Source of the DNA: Natrialba sp. SSL1
GTDB lineage: Archaea; Halobacteriota; Halobacteria; Halobacteriales; Natrialbaceae
Length of the DNA: 32,102 bases
Direction of reading: 5' to 3'
NCBI RefSeq assembly: GCF_001861355.1
Contig: NZ_MASN01000024.1
Coordinates: 1 to 32,102 of the forward strand
In this document: positions 1-7,429 of the stretch, piece after piece
Layout of the letters: each line of letters opens with the position of its first letter
Numbering within the stretch: the first letter of the stretch is position 1
Position numbers and translations under genes: made by a program
The notes under the pieces: generated by a model
Database searches by the model: none
Seen by the model: the letters and a program-made list of their open reading frames with translations, nothing else
What the model was told of the DNA's origin: nothing

Positions 1-19
1 CATACTTCAACTCATACTC

Positions 20-60
20 ACGCCCCGTAGAGTCATCGCTCTGCGGGGCGTGTTGTATTT
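20..60 (+). terminator. Hairpin terminator upstream of tRNA-Cys
   Basis: Positions 20-32 pair with 39-51 in a 13-bp stem (one G-U pair) around a 6-nt loop, followed by a T-rich tail at 51-60. This is the strongest simple hairpin in the window. In haloarchaea the order 23S-5S-tRNA-Cys is usual, so it may end or process a 5S transcript just outside the window. That link is inferred, because no 5S sequence is visible here. Confidence 0.6.
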
Positions 61-96
61 GTGCAGTCAGCGGATCACGGCTACGCCGTACCGCTA

Positions 97-106
97 TGCT
101 TAAACG
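97..106 (+). promoter_or_regulatory. TATA-like box of tRNA-Cys
   Basis: The sequence TGCTTAAAC is centred about 28 nt before the first base of tRNA-Cys, the normal archaeal TATA distance. The tRNA therefore probably has its own promoter in addition to any read-through from an upstream rRNA operon. Confidence 0.5.
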
Positions 107-130
107 AACGCAGTAACAACAATCAGTTGC

Positions 131-206
131 GCCAAGGTGGCAGAGTCCGGCCGAACGCAGCGGCCTGCAGAGCCGCCTACCGCCGGTTCAAATCCGGCCC
201 TTGGCT
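131..206 (+). tRNA. tRNA-Cys (anticodon GCA)
   Basis: A full cloverleaf can be drawn. The acceptor stem GCCAAGG (131-137) pairs with CCTTGGC (199-205). The anticodon stem GCGGC/GCCGC (160-164, 172-176) encloses loop CTGCAGA, giving anticodon GCA at 167-169. The T-arm GCCGG/CCGGC (182-186, 194-198) encloses TTCAAAT. The discriminator is T206, as expected for tRNA-Cys. There is no intron and no encoded CCA. tRNA-Cys commonly follows 5S rRNA in haloarchaeal rRNA operons, which fits its place at the window edge. Confidence 0.97.
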
Positions 207-323
207 TTTCTTGTGCGGTCACACCTGACCTAATGCTCTACTAGTGCCTTCCAAGTAACGTAGTATTGTTCGAGTCAGCGTTATTTCATCACACGCGGAA
301 CTAACTGCTACCTGCACACTGAC

Positions 324-339
324 GTTGGCATATTCCAAC
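324..339. promoter_or_regulatory. Palindromic putative operator, copy 1
   Basis: GTTGG-CATATT-CCAAC is an inverted repeat with perfect 5-bp arms. Its AT core lies about 29 nt before the ATG at 361, so it would coincide with the TATA box of a leaderless HTH_10 regulator gene. The same palindrome, differing at one base, lies at 1228-1243 before the next gene. This suggests autoregulation, but binding is inferred. Confidence 0.55.
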
Positions 340-360
340 AGAGTCTTCATTTTGATACTG

Positions 361-1098
361 ATGAAACAACACGGTATGCAGGAATTTGCTTTTACCGTCA
401 CGTACACTGACGGTGTCGACGATCTCATGGATGTCTTTATCAATAATCCTGGATTGTACTCACGGACTGTCTCTTGTCATGCGACGGAAGATACGATGTG
501 GCGCGTCGACGAGGTGACTGGACCGCAGGAAGCACTCACAGCCTACGATCAGCGTATTAGCAATCTGTCTCGGTGCTCGAACCTCCGCGGAATGGGAGGG
601 TGTCAGATCGACTGGGAGCACGAAGTCTTGTCTGAACAGCCAACGAGTCGTGTAATCTACTCCCAGCAATCTGAAGGATCTGGTTGCCGATCAATCCCGT
701 ATCTCGTCGCAACGCATCTCGGTGATGGTGCTCTCTGTCGAGCCGAACAGTACAGTGGTACGTACCGATGGCGCATTCTCGCAGATACTGCTGCTTCGTT
801 GACCCCGATTCACGAAGAACTGCGAGCAAACCTCCGTGAGGGGCTGGAATTGACCTTCGAACGGGTCGATCAGTCGCCCGAGTGGAGCGAGCGTCAAGTA
901 CCCGGCTCGAAACTGTCCCACGAGCAGCGTGAAGCGCTCGAGTTGGCTGCCGAATACGGCTACTACGATTCGCCGCGTCAACTATCCCTACAGGAGATTG
1001 CAGAGGCCGAAGGGATGCCGGTGTCGACACTCCAGTACCGCCTGACGCGCGCGGAAGCCCAACTCGTGACGACATTTTTGTCGGAGATATCTGGTTAG
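361..1098 (+). CDS. HTH_10 (bacterio-opsin activator-type) transcription regulator
   Basis: A 245-residue protein with a C-terminal HTH_10 domain at about residues 190-240 (LSHEQREALELAAEYGYYDS onward, then an LSLQEIAEAEGMPVSTLQYR-type recognition region). HTH_10 is the DNA-binding domain of the Bat/DmsR-like haloarchaeal regulators. The N-terminal part is a sensor-like region with several cysteines (VSCHATED, SRCSNL, GGCQID, GCRS, LCRA), which could bind metal or respond to redox; that is inference. The ATG at 361 was chosen because a further in-frame upstream start (325) would lie inside the palindrome at 324-339, whose AT core fits a TATA box for a leaderless start at 361; an ATG at 376 is also possible. 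The following gene carries the same palindrome and is the obvious candidate target. The ligand is unknown. Confidence 0.85.
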   Translation: MKQHGMQEFAFTVTYTDGVDDLMDVFINNPGLYSRTVSCHATEDTMWRVDEVTGPQEALTAYDQRISNLSRCSNLRGMGGCQIDWEHEVLSEQPTSRVIYSQQSEGSGCRSIPYLVATHLGDGALCRAEQYSGTYRWRILADTAASLTPIHEELRANLREGLELTFERVDQSPEWSERQVPGSKLSHEQREALELAAEYGYYDSPRQLSLQEIAEAEGMPVSTLQYRLTRAEAQLVTTFLSEISG

Positions 1099-1128
1099 GG
1101 GGTCTGTTGTGCGGTCCGCAGACGGTTG

Positions 1129-1151
1129 GTGAGTAGTGAGTAGTGAGTCGT
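1129..1151. repeat. Short 7-bp tandem repeat (TGAGTAG)
   Basis: About three copies of TGAGTAG/TGAGTCG follow the regulator stop codon. No function is evident. Confidence 0.5.
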
Positions 1152-1227
1152 GATTGCTACGTCTGTTAGCACCGGCTACAGTGACTCGCTGTATTTCACT
1201 TTACTACGAGAACACGGTGTCACACTG

Positions 1228-1243
1228 GTTGGTATATTCCAAC
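1228..1243. promoter_or_regulatory. Palindromic putative operator, copy 2
   Basis: GTTGG-TATATT-CCAAC matches the element at 324-339 at 15 of 16 positions and is preceded in both cases by CACACTG. It lies about 40-60 nt before the amidohydrolase start. A second dyad with the same half-sites, TCCAA-G-TTGGA, lies at 1260-1270. The pair of sites suggests that this gene and the HTH_10 gene are controlled by one factor. Confidence 0.55.
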
Positions 1244-1288
1244 TGAATCTCTATTCCGATCCAAGTTGGACGAAACAGTGTGGATTCA

Positions 1289-2773
1289 ATGAGACAGCAC
1301 AACCGAACGAAGCAGACGGGTGTCTCGCGCCGAGCGTACATGGCGGCTAGCGGCCTCGCAACAGTGACTTTCGGTGCGTTCGGGTCTGGTAGTGTTGGTG
1401 CAGATGGAGAGACACGTGAGAGTGACGAATCGTTTGATCCAGGTACCAGTCGTACACTGATCACGAACGGAACGATCGTCACGGTCGATCCCGATCTCGG
1501 AATTATCCAGAACGGCGATATTCTCGTCGAAGACGGTTGCATCTCCGAAATCGGTGATTCGATCGATGTCTCTGGAGTAGAGACGATCGATGCGACCGAT
1601 TCGATCGTTGTCCCCGGATTCGTCAACACGCACCTCCATGCGTGGCAAGCGGGCGTTCGCGGCGTTGCCGGCGACTGGTCGTTCAACGAGTATCTGGAGA
1701 CGATGCTCGGAGAGATCAGCAGCCACTACCGACCGACCGACGCGTATCTCGGTAACCTCTTCGGAGCCGTCGAGCAGCTCAATGCGGGAACGACAACGAT
1801 TTTGGATTGGTTCCACATCGCGAACAGCCCGGGGCACACGAACCGTGCGATCGACGGTCTCGAAGACGCCGGTATCCGCGCGGTGTTCGCACACGGTCCG
1901 CCGGGTGACGATAGTGCGACCTGGTGGGAGGAAAGCACCGAGCCACACCCGGACGATATCGAGCGCCTGCATCAGACCCGGTTCCCGTCGGACGACGGGC
2001 TTCTCACGCTGGCGATGGGGATTCGCGGGCCCGACTACGCGACGGACGAGGTCGTCGCACGGGACATCGAACTCGCTCGCGAACTCGATATTCCAGCGTC
2101 GATGCACATCGGATCGCTCGGTTCCGGCGGCGTTTCGACGCTCGAGGAACTCGGACTCCTCGGTGATGACCTGAACTACGTACACGCGAACCGTCTCACC
2201 GAGACGGAGTTCGACCTCATCGGTGACTCCGGCGGTTCGGTATCGATCACCCCAGAGGTCGAGATGCAGATGGGGATGGGGATGCCGGTGCTTCGGGAGA
2301 CGCTCGAGAGCGGTGGTATTCCTTCGATCGGCGTCGATATTGTCTCGAACGTGAGCGGTGACATGTTCACGCAGACGCGAACAGCGTTGCAGGTCGAGCG
2401 GGCACTCGACAATCAGCCGGCAGTCGATGACAACGAGCAAATTGAGACCGTCTCGATCGCAGCACAGCGCGCGCTCGAACTAGCGACGATCGATGGCGCG
2501 CGAGCGCTGGGGCTTGAGGACGAGATTGGGTCGTTGACACCGGGCAAGCGTGCGGACATAACGCTGATTCGGACGAACGATATCAATACGTCGCCAGTGT
2601 ACGATCCGGTCGAGACGGTGGTGTTCCAGGCGGGGACTGGCAATGTGGATACGGTGCTCGTCGACGGAACTGTCGTCAAGCGTGATGGTGTGTTGTACAA
2701 CGAACCGGCGCGGACGAGACAGCACGACCTGATCGAGTCTGGACGACGGATTCTTCGCGAGAGTGGCTTGTAG
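1289..2773 (+). CDS. Tat-exported amidohydrolase (TRZ/ATZ/cytosine deaminase-like superfamily)
   Basis: A 494-residue metal-dependent hydrolase. A twin-arginine signal (VSRRAYMAASGL, then a hydrophobic stretch) is present near residues 14-35, with no lipobox Cys, so the product is probably secreted folded. The amidohydrolase barrel follows. VPGFVNTHLH gives metal ligands His115 and His117. SMHIGS gives His273, YVHANRL gives His299 and GVDIVSN gives Asp350. The C-terminal part has the usual ALGLEDEIGSLTPGKRADI segment. Characterised triazine hydrolases and cytosine deaminases have a Glu three residues after the His273 equivalent, but here the sequence reads HIGS. The substrate is therefore uncertain; a cyclic amide or amidine is possible. 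ATG 1289 was preferred to an in-frame GTG at 1280. It is the likely target of the adjacent HTH_10 regulator because of the shared palindrome. Confidence 0.85.
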   Translation: MRQHNRTKQTGVSRRAYMAASGLATVTFGAFGSGSVGADGETRESDESFDPGTSRTLITNGTIVTVDPDLGIIQNGDILVEDGCISEIGDSIDVSGVETIDATDSIVVPGFVNTHLHAWQAGVRGVAGDWSFNEYLETMLGEISSHYRPTDAYLGNLFGAVEQLNAGTTTILDWFHIANSPGHTNRAIDGLEDAGIRAVFAHGPPGDDSATWWEESTEPHPDDIERLHQTRFPSDDGLLTLAMGIRGPDYATDEVVARDIELARELDIPASMHIGSLGSGGVSTLEELGLLGDDLNYVHANRLTETEFDLIGDSGGSVSITPEVEMQMGMGMPVLRETLESGGIPSIGVDIVSNVSGDMFTQTRTALQVERALDNQPAVDDNEQIETVSIAAQRALELATIDGARALGLEDEIGSLTPGKRADITLIRTNDINTSPVYDPVETVVFQAGTGNVDTVLVDGTVVKRDGVLYNEPARTRQHDLIESGRRILRESGL

Positions 2774-2777
2774 CGCA

Positions 2778-2795
2778 GAGTCCTATAGCGGACTC
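2778..2795. terminator. Small inverted repeat after amidohydrolase
   Basis: GAGTCC (2778-2783) and GGACTC (2790-2795) form a 6-bp stem with a 6-nt loop just after the stop codon. No T-run follows, so its role as a terminator is weakly supported. Confidence 0.25.
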
Positions 2796-2882
2796 GGTGG
2801 TTGGTACTGTGTTGCTGCCGAACGAACTGTCTCTATCTTTTATTGGCGTCGTCGCGTTGCTATCTGTGACAGCAGTTGCCAC

Positions 2883-3205
<323 letters not shown>

Positions 3206-3231
3206 CGTGTATTCCACTATTGGTGAGTAGT

Positions 3232-3239
3232 GGTTAAAC
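3232..3239 (-). promoter_or_regulatory. TATA-like box of tRNA-Lys
   Basis: GTTTAACC on the minus strand is centred about 30 nt before the tRNA-Lys 5' end, as expected for an archaeal promoter. Confidence 0.5.
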
Positions 3240-3311
3240 GTTTCTTTCTTCGGTGCCGGACGGCGAGTGGTTTGCCGTTTGCAATCCAGAGCTCTCCGAG
3301 CGTTCTGCTCG

Positions 3312-4085
3312 TCACTCGAGTGACGACTCGAGTGCGGCGGTGACGAGCTCGCCGGGATCGACACCGTCAAGGGAGGCCTGGCGTCTGAGGTCGCGGTAGC
3401 TGGCTGGCGAGAGCGTGAGTTCGAGGCGGCCGAGCTGGGTGCCGTTCGCGGCGAGTGCGTCCTCGATCGGTGTGCCATCGTTGACGGCGCTTGCGATGCT
3501 GCGGACATCGCGGACGGTGAGGTCGGCGTCGATTGCGGCCCAGGCGAGGAGGAGTCGGGCTTCGCCGCCGACGCGGGCGATGTGTTTGGCGGCGGTGGGG
3601 GCGATCTGTCCGAGTGCGACCTGTTTGCGAACGGACCGCGGGAGGTCGTGAACGCGGGCCCATTTGCGAATGAACGAGACCGTGACGTCGTCGCCGGCGC
3701 GTTCTGCGGCGGCTTTGTACGACCCTTCGCCGCGAACGAGTGCTGCGCAGGCGGCGGCTCCGCGGAGCATATAGAGGTGGTCGTCATCGCTGGCACCGGT
3801 TGCGAACTCTGTGACTGTGTCTGCGGCCTTCTGGAGGCTGTCCGGATCGTTCGGATCGAACTGGACGGCCCGGGTTGCGTGCTGACCGGTGACGGATTCG
3901 TCACCGCGGATAACTGGTGCGCCGACGGGTGACTCTCGGTCGGTTGGGATTGACCGGCTTCGTTCGGGCTGGTGCTCGTGCTCGTGCTCGCGCCCGTGGT
4001 TATGGCCATGGTCATCGTCATGGTCACGCTCGCGCTCATCGCGGCGATGTCCACGAGTGGAGTCACCAGGGCCGGTGTCTGTCAT
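3312..4085 (-). CDS. DUF7119-like haloarchaeal protein with ParB/HTH-like region
   Basis: A 257-residue protein. The first 50 residues are a hydrophilic tail with a His-rich run (HDDDHGHNHGREHEHEHQ). From about residue 65 a conserved domain begins at PVIRGDESVTGQH. It includes SYKAAAERAGDDVTVSFIRK and RSVRKQVALGQIAPTAAKHI, which look like a helix-turn-helix/ParB-type region. From memory this matches the haloarchaeal family DUF7119; the name should be treated as probable. The ATG at 4085 was chosen because CTTTTAG at 4114-4120 gives a TATA box for a nearly leaderless start, and because the reading frame upstream overlaps a separate small gene at 4147-4290. A DNA-binding role is inferred only. 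Confidence 0.75.
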   Translation of the reverse strand: MTDTGPGDSTRGHRRDERERDHDDDHGHNHGREHEHEHQPERSRSIPTDRESPVGAPVIRGDESVTGQHATRAVQFDPNDPDSLQKAADTVTEFATGASDDDHLYMLRGAAACAALVRGEGSYKAAAERAGDDVTVSFIRKWARVHDLPRSVRKQVALGQIAPTAAKHIARVGGEARLLLAWAAIDADLTVRDVRSIASAVNDGTPIEDALAANGTQLGRLELTLSPASYRDLRRQASLDGVDPGELVTAALESSLE

Positions 4086-4113
4086 GTGATAGTAGCGTGT
4101 ATGTTCTTGAGCG

Positions 4114-4120
4114 CTAAAAG
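4114..4120 (-). promoter_or_regulatory. TATA-like box of the DUF7119-like gene
   Basis: CTTTTAG on the minus strand lies about 32 nt before the ATG at 4085 and supports that start. Confidence 0.4.
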
Positions 4121-4146
4121 TGTCGCTCTCATAGTCCGGAGTTTCG

Positions 4147-4290
4147 TCAGTCGTCGTCCCCGCGCTGTTCGGCGAGGTGTTCCCAGATTTCGGTGCAGCC
4201 TGCTCCCTCCTCGATATCATCCAGGTGGGCATCATCTCGCTCGTCGTTCTGATCGATTGACTCCGGACTCCGTTCTGCCGCGTTCGTCAT
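4147..4290 (-). CDS. Conserved-looking 47-residue acidic protein
   Basis: An intact frame of 48 codons encodes an acidic 47-residue protein that ends EIWEHLAEQRGDDD and contains HLDDIEEGAGCTEIWEHL. That segment resembles a small protein I recall from other haloarchaea. The single Cys and the amphipathic end are the only notable features. The start ATG at 4290 has a TATA-like CTTATGC at 4315-4321, about 28 nt upstream, consistent with leaderless transcription. The gene lies upstream of the DUF7119-like gene on the same strand with a 61-bp gap. The function is unknown. It is easily missed because of its size. Confidence 0.75.
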   Translation of the reverse strand: MTNAAERSPESIDQNDERDDAHLDDIEEGAGCTEIWEHLAEQRGDDD

Positions 4291-4504
4291 ACACACTGGT
4301 ACGACCGCAGGTCGCATAAGTAGCCCCTCGCAAGCAAGCGATACCCGTACTCACCTCTAGCGGGGATTGTTGCCGTCGTCTGGGTCGTCGAAAATCCCGA
4401 TAGTGTGGCGTAGTACTGCGGTTTCCTCATTCTACTCCGTCACCGGCGACGCAAAACGTTGCGACCAGCGATGCACAGAGGACACTCGAGCACGTAGCTC
4501 GCTT

Positions 4505-4834
4505 ATGACCATTGCACTACGGACGTTGGACGACGGTGCCTGGATCAGCGTCAATGATTCCCGAGAGGTTGGCGTCAGCGATATCTGGACGCTTCCTGCC
4601 CGCGAGTTCTGCGGCTGTGAGACGCCACACGTGATGCTCGAGGGATTTTCCGGTGTCGACCTTCGTGGTGTCGATACGCACGTCATCGCCGACGCCGTCG
4701 GGATGTGTATCGACTGCGGAACGCGTGATGGCATCGAGTCGTTGCCGGTCGGTCGGATCGTCGACGGTGAGTTCAAACGCTACGAGCCGGAATCAGTACA
4801 GAGTCCGTCCGTCGACGCGGTTTCGAGCCGATAA
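4505..4834 (+). CDS. Small protein with two Cys pairs (putative zinc binding)
   Basis: A 109-residue protein starting MTIALRTLDDGAWISV. It carries FCGCETPH at about residues 38-45 and MCIDCG at about 74-79, that is C-x-C and C-x2-C pairs that could form one metal site. I do not recognise the family. The ATG at 4505 was chosen over earlier in-frame starts because the sequence becomes protein-like only from there; no clear TATA or Shine-Dalgarno element is seen. It is divergent from the 47-residue gene, and 139 bp upstream of the reductase gene. The last 15 residues are low complexity. Confidence 0.6.
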   Translation: MTIALRTLDDGAWISVNDSREVGVSDIWTLPAREFCGCETPHVMLEGFSGVDLRGVDTHVIADAVGMCIDCGTRDGIESLPVGRIVDGEFKRYEPESVQSPSVDAVSSR

Positions 4835-4941
4835 CTCGAGTCGACGGCGTTTCGCTCTGCTGAGAAACGTTCACACGCGATTGTTCTGGCAACACCTACC
4901 GCAACCAGCGAGAGGCGGCCGGGTCTGACGCGACGCACGGG

Positions 4942-4948
4942 CGTATAT
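4942..4948 (+). promoter_or_regulatory. TATA box of the nitrite/sulfite reductase gene
   Basis: GTATATG is centred 29 nt before the ATG at 4974. The box overlaps an in-frame ATG at 4947, which argues that 4974 is the true, leaderless start. Confidence 0.6.
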
Positions 4949-4973
4949 GACCCTCTCTCTATCTAGTGAGCAA

Positions 4974-6749
4974 ATGCCCAGTGATGTCGAGGAGTGGAAG
5001 GACGAAGTCTACGGCACAGACATTCGCGACCACATCGAGCGATTCGCCGAGAACGGTTGGGAGTCGATCCCGGACGACGAGAAGGACGCCTGGTTCGAGC
5101 GCTTCAAGTGGTACGGCCTGTACCACCAGCGCGCCGGTCAGGAGTCGTACTTTATGATGCGGATCGGTCCCCCGGGCGGCGTGCTCGAGCCGGGCCAGTT
5201 CCGCCGCATCGTCGAAATCGCGGACGAGTACGCCCGTGGTCCGGTTTCGAACCCCGAGTTCGGCAACGGCTGGCTCGACGTGACGACGCGGCAGGCGATC
5301 CAGTTGCACTGGATTCGAATCGAGGACGTGCCCGACATTTTCGAGGCACTCGAGGACGTCGGACTCTCGACGGTCCAGGCCTGCGGTGACTCCTGGCGAA
5401 ACATCGTCGGTTGCCCGGTCGCTGGGAAGGACAAACACGAGCACGTCGATGCGGGCGCGCTCGCGGAGGACCTCCACGATACGTTCAAGCGCAACGATGC
5501 ACACTCGAACCTGCCGCGCAAGTGGAAGGTCTCCGTCACGGGGTGTGACGAGGGCTGTGGGCAGGGCGACATCAACGATCTGGCGTTCGAGCCTGCCGAA
5601 AAGGAGGTAGACGGCGAGACCGTCACGGGCTACAACGTCCGCGTCGGCGGCGGCCTGGCGCGCAACGAGCCGCGGTTCGCGAAGAATATCGACGTCTTCG
5701 TGACGCCCGAGCAGGCCGTCGAGGTCGCCGGCGGCATCTCCGCGCTCTTCCGCGATCACGGAGACCGCGAGAATCGCTACAACGCACGCATGAAGTTCCT
5801 CGTCGACGAGTGGGGGCCAGAGAAGGTCCGCAACGTCCTCCAGGAGGAGTACATCGACTTCGAACTCGAGACGGCGGGTGAGGATCTGCGCCACTCCTAC
5901 AGCTACAACGCCGGCGACGCAGACGGGAAGCACGACCACGTCGGCGTTCACGAGCAGACCGACGGCACCAACTACATCGGCCTGAACGTCCTCGTGGGTC
6001 GTCTTGGGATCGACGACGGCTACGAAATCGCCGACGCGGCCGAGGAGCACGCCTCCGGCGAGGTTCGTCTGACTCAGCGCCAGAACATCATCCTGACGGA
6101 CGTGCCGGACGACGAAGTCGACGCGCTGCTCGACAATCCGGTCTTCGACGAGTACAGCCCAGACCCGCACCCGTTCCAGCGCGGCTCGATCGCCTGTACC
6201 GGTAGCGAGTTCTGTTCGCTCTCGATCGTCGAGACGAAGAATCGGCAGGTGCGCTTCTCGCGCTGGCTGGTCGACAACGTCTCGCTTCCCGAGGGTGTCG
6301 AGAATTTCCACATCCATCTTTCGGGCTGTACGGCGTCCTGTGCCCAGCCCCAGATCGCGGATGTCTCCCTGCGTGGTATGAAGACACGCAAGGACGGCGA
6401 GCCGGTCGAGGCGCTCGACATCGGCCTCGGCGGCGGCCTCGGCGAGAATCCGCAGTTTGCCTCCTGGGTGTCGGACCGCGTGCCTGCCGACGAAGTGCCG
6501 GGTGCGATCGAGAACCTGCTTGCCAACTTCGACGACGCGCGTAAAGACGGTGAGAGCTTCCGAGAGTTCGTCGCCGCTCGCGACGACGAGGAACTCGCCG
6601 CCCTCGTCGAACCCGAGGAGACGAGCTACGAGGACCCGTTCCTGCACAACACTAAGCGAACCTGGTATCCGTACGCGGAGGACGACGGATTCGACGACAG
6701 TCCTGCACCTGCCCGCGCGGACGGGACGCCGATCCCATCGGACGACTGA
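4974..6749 (+). CDS. Ferredoxin-type nitrite/sulfite reductase (siroheme, 4Fe-4S)
   Basis: A 591-residue cytoplasmic enzyme of the siroheme reductase family, which performs six-electron reduction of nitrite to ammonia or sulfite to sulfide. It has the two-fold repeated ferredoxin-like and siroheme domains. The cluster-siroheme ligands are visible as Cys408-x5-Cys414 (CTGSEFC) and Cys452-x3-Cys456 (CTASC). The first repeat has GCPVAGKDKHEH and VTGCDEGCGQGDIND. Length is normal for the single-polypeptide enzyme. The start at 4974 is supported by a TATA box at 4942-4948. The next gene encodes a DUF6360 protein, a neighbour I recall for this enzyme in haloarchaea. No nitrate reductase or transporter is adjacent, so assimilatory sulfite reduction cannot be excluded and no gene symbol is given. 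Confidence 0.93.
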   Translation: MPSDVEEWKDEVYGTDIRDHIERFAENGWESIPDDEKDAWFERFKWYGLYHQRAGQESYFMMRIGPPGGVLEPGQFRRIVEIADEYARGPVSNPEFGNGWLDVTTRQAIQLHWIRIEDVPDIFEALEDVGLSTVQACGDSWRNIVGCPVAGKDKHEHVDAGALAEDLHDTFKRNDAHSNLPRKWKVSVTGCDEGCGQGDINDLAFEPAEKEVDGETVTGYNVRVGGGLARNEPRFAKNIDVFVTPEQAVEVAGGISALFRDHGDRENRYNARMKFLVDEWGPEKVRNVLQEEYIDFELETAGEDLRHSYSYNAGDADGKHDHVGVHEQTDGTNYIGLNVLVGRLGIDDGYEIADAAEEHASGEVRLTQRQNIILTDVPDDEVDALLDNPVFDEYSPDPHPFQRGSIACTGSEFCSLSIVETKNRQVRFSRWLVDNVSLPEGVENFHIHLSGCTASCAQPQIADVSLRGMKTRKDGEPVEALDIGLGGGLGENPQFASWVSDRVPADEVPGAIENLLANFDDARKDGESFREFVAARDDEELAALVEPEETSYEDPFLHNTKRTWYPYAEDDGFDDSPAPARADGTPIPSDD

Positions 6750-6918
6750 GCCCTGCGTACTGTCCACGTCCGTTCCCCACTCCTCGTCGATATTCACCGG
6801 GCACCGCGGTAGACAACTGGTCCTCTATTTTTTGAGAACGCGACCGAGCCACGTCCATCGCGTGCACAGAGGCCACCCGTTGGAAGTCCCTAAGTGGTCG
6901 TAGTGCGACTCCCTAGCC

Positions 6919-7200
6919 ATGTCCGACCGACTGATGCGGGTCAACGCCTACACGACACTCGACTACGTCGAGGCATCGGCGAAAGGCCACGAGTTCGAGT
7001 TCGACTCCGTCGCCATCCTCAACGCCACGACCGACCGCGAGGAGCCCGACTGTGTCCGCCTCCAGTTCGAACTCGACAACGCCACCGAGCAACACCTCCC
7101 CAAGCACATGGAGGAACTCGAGTTAACGCCGGATCAGGCGCGCGAGCTTGCGGGGGAACTCGAGACGTATGCGGATCGTGTGGAGAGCGAGACGGAGTAG
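6919..7200 (+). CDS. DUF6360 family protein
   Basis: A 93-residue acidic protein beginning MSDRLMRVNAYTTLDYVE. It contains the typical VRLQFELDN and LTPDQARELAGELE segments of DUF6360, a small haloarchaeal family with no known function. It lies 169 bp after the reductase gene on the same strand; a weak TATA-like CCTAAG at 6889-6894 would make it leaderless with its own promoter. A role linked to the reductase is plausible from position only. Confidence 0.8.
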   Translation: MSDRLMRVNAYTTLDYVEASAKGHEFEFDSVAILNATTDREEPDCVRLQFELDNATEQHLPKHMEELELTPDQARELAGELETYADRVESETE

Positions 7201-7232
7201 GTGCTGCGGCGTGTCGTTGGCTGCTGTTGGTT

Positions 7233-7343
7233 GTCGCTGTCCACTGTTCCCGTGCTGTTTGTCGTTGTCCACTGTTTCCGTGCTGTTTGTTGCTGTCTGC
7301 CGTTCCTGTGCTGTCTGTCGCTACTTCCCGTTGCCCGCCGTTT
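7233..7343. repeat. 28-bp tandem repeat, four degenerate copies
   Basis: Units start at 7233, 7261, 7289 and 7317. The first two are nearly identical (GTCGCTGTCCACTGTTCCCG followed by TGCTGTTT). On the plus strand the array is T-rich and free of long purine runs. It follows the DUF6360 stop codon and could serve as a termination zone. No gene is seen at 7201-7429. Confidence 0.8.
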
Positions 7344-7367
7344 GTGGCTATTTCGAGATGCTCGGTA

Positions 7368-7396
7368 CGCCTGCGACGGCAGGCGTCTCGCTTTTT
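7368..7396 (+). terminator. Hairpin with T-run before the DUF892 gene
   Basis: CGCCTGC (7368-7374) and GCAGGCG (7379-7385) form a 7-bp stem with loop GACG, followed by TCTCGCTTTTT. This looks like an intrinsic-type terminator for the upstream unit; alternatively the T-run is part of the downstream promoter. Confidence 0.45.
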
Positions 7397-7429
7397 CACA
7401 CGCTTGGCGAAGCCGTTCGTGATCGTCTC

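Noticed and set aside
4959-6797. Long open frame on the minus strand opposite the nitrite/sulfite reductase
   Set aside because: It has no recognisable motif and lies antisense to an intact enzyme; such frames are common in GC-rich haloarchaeal DNA.
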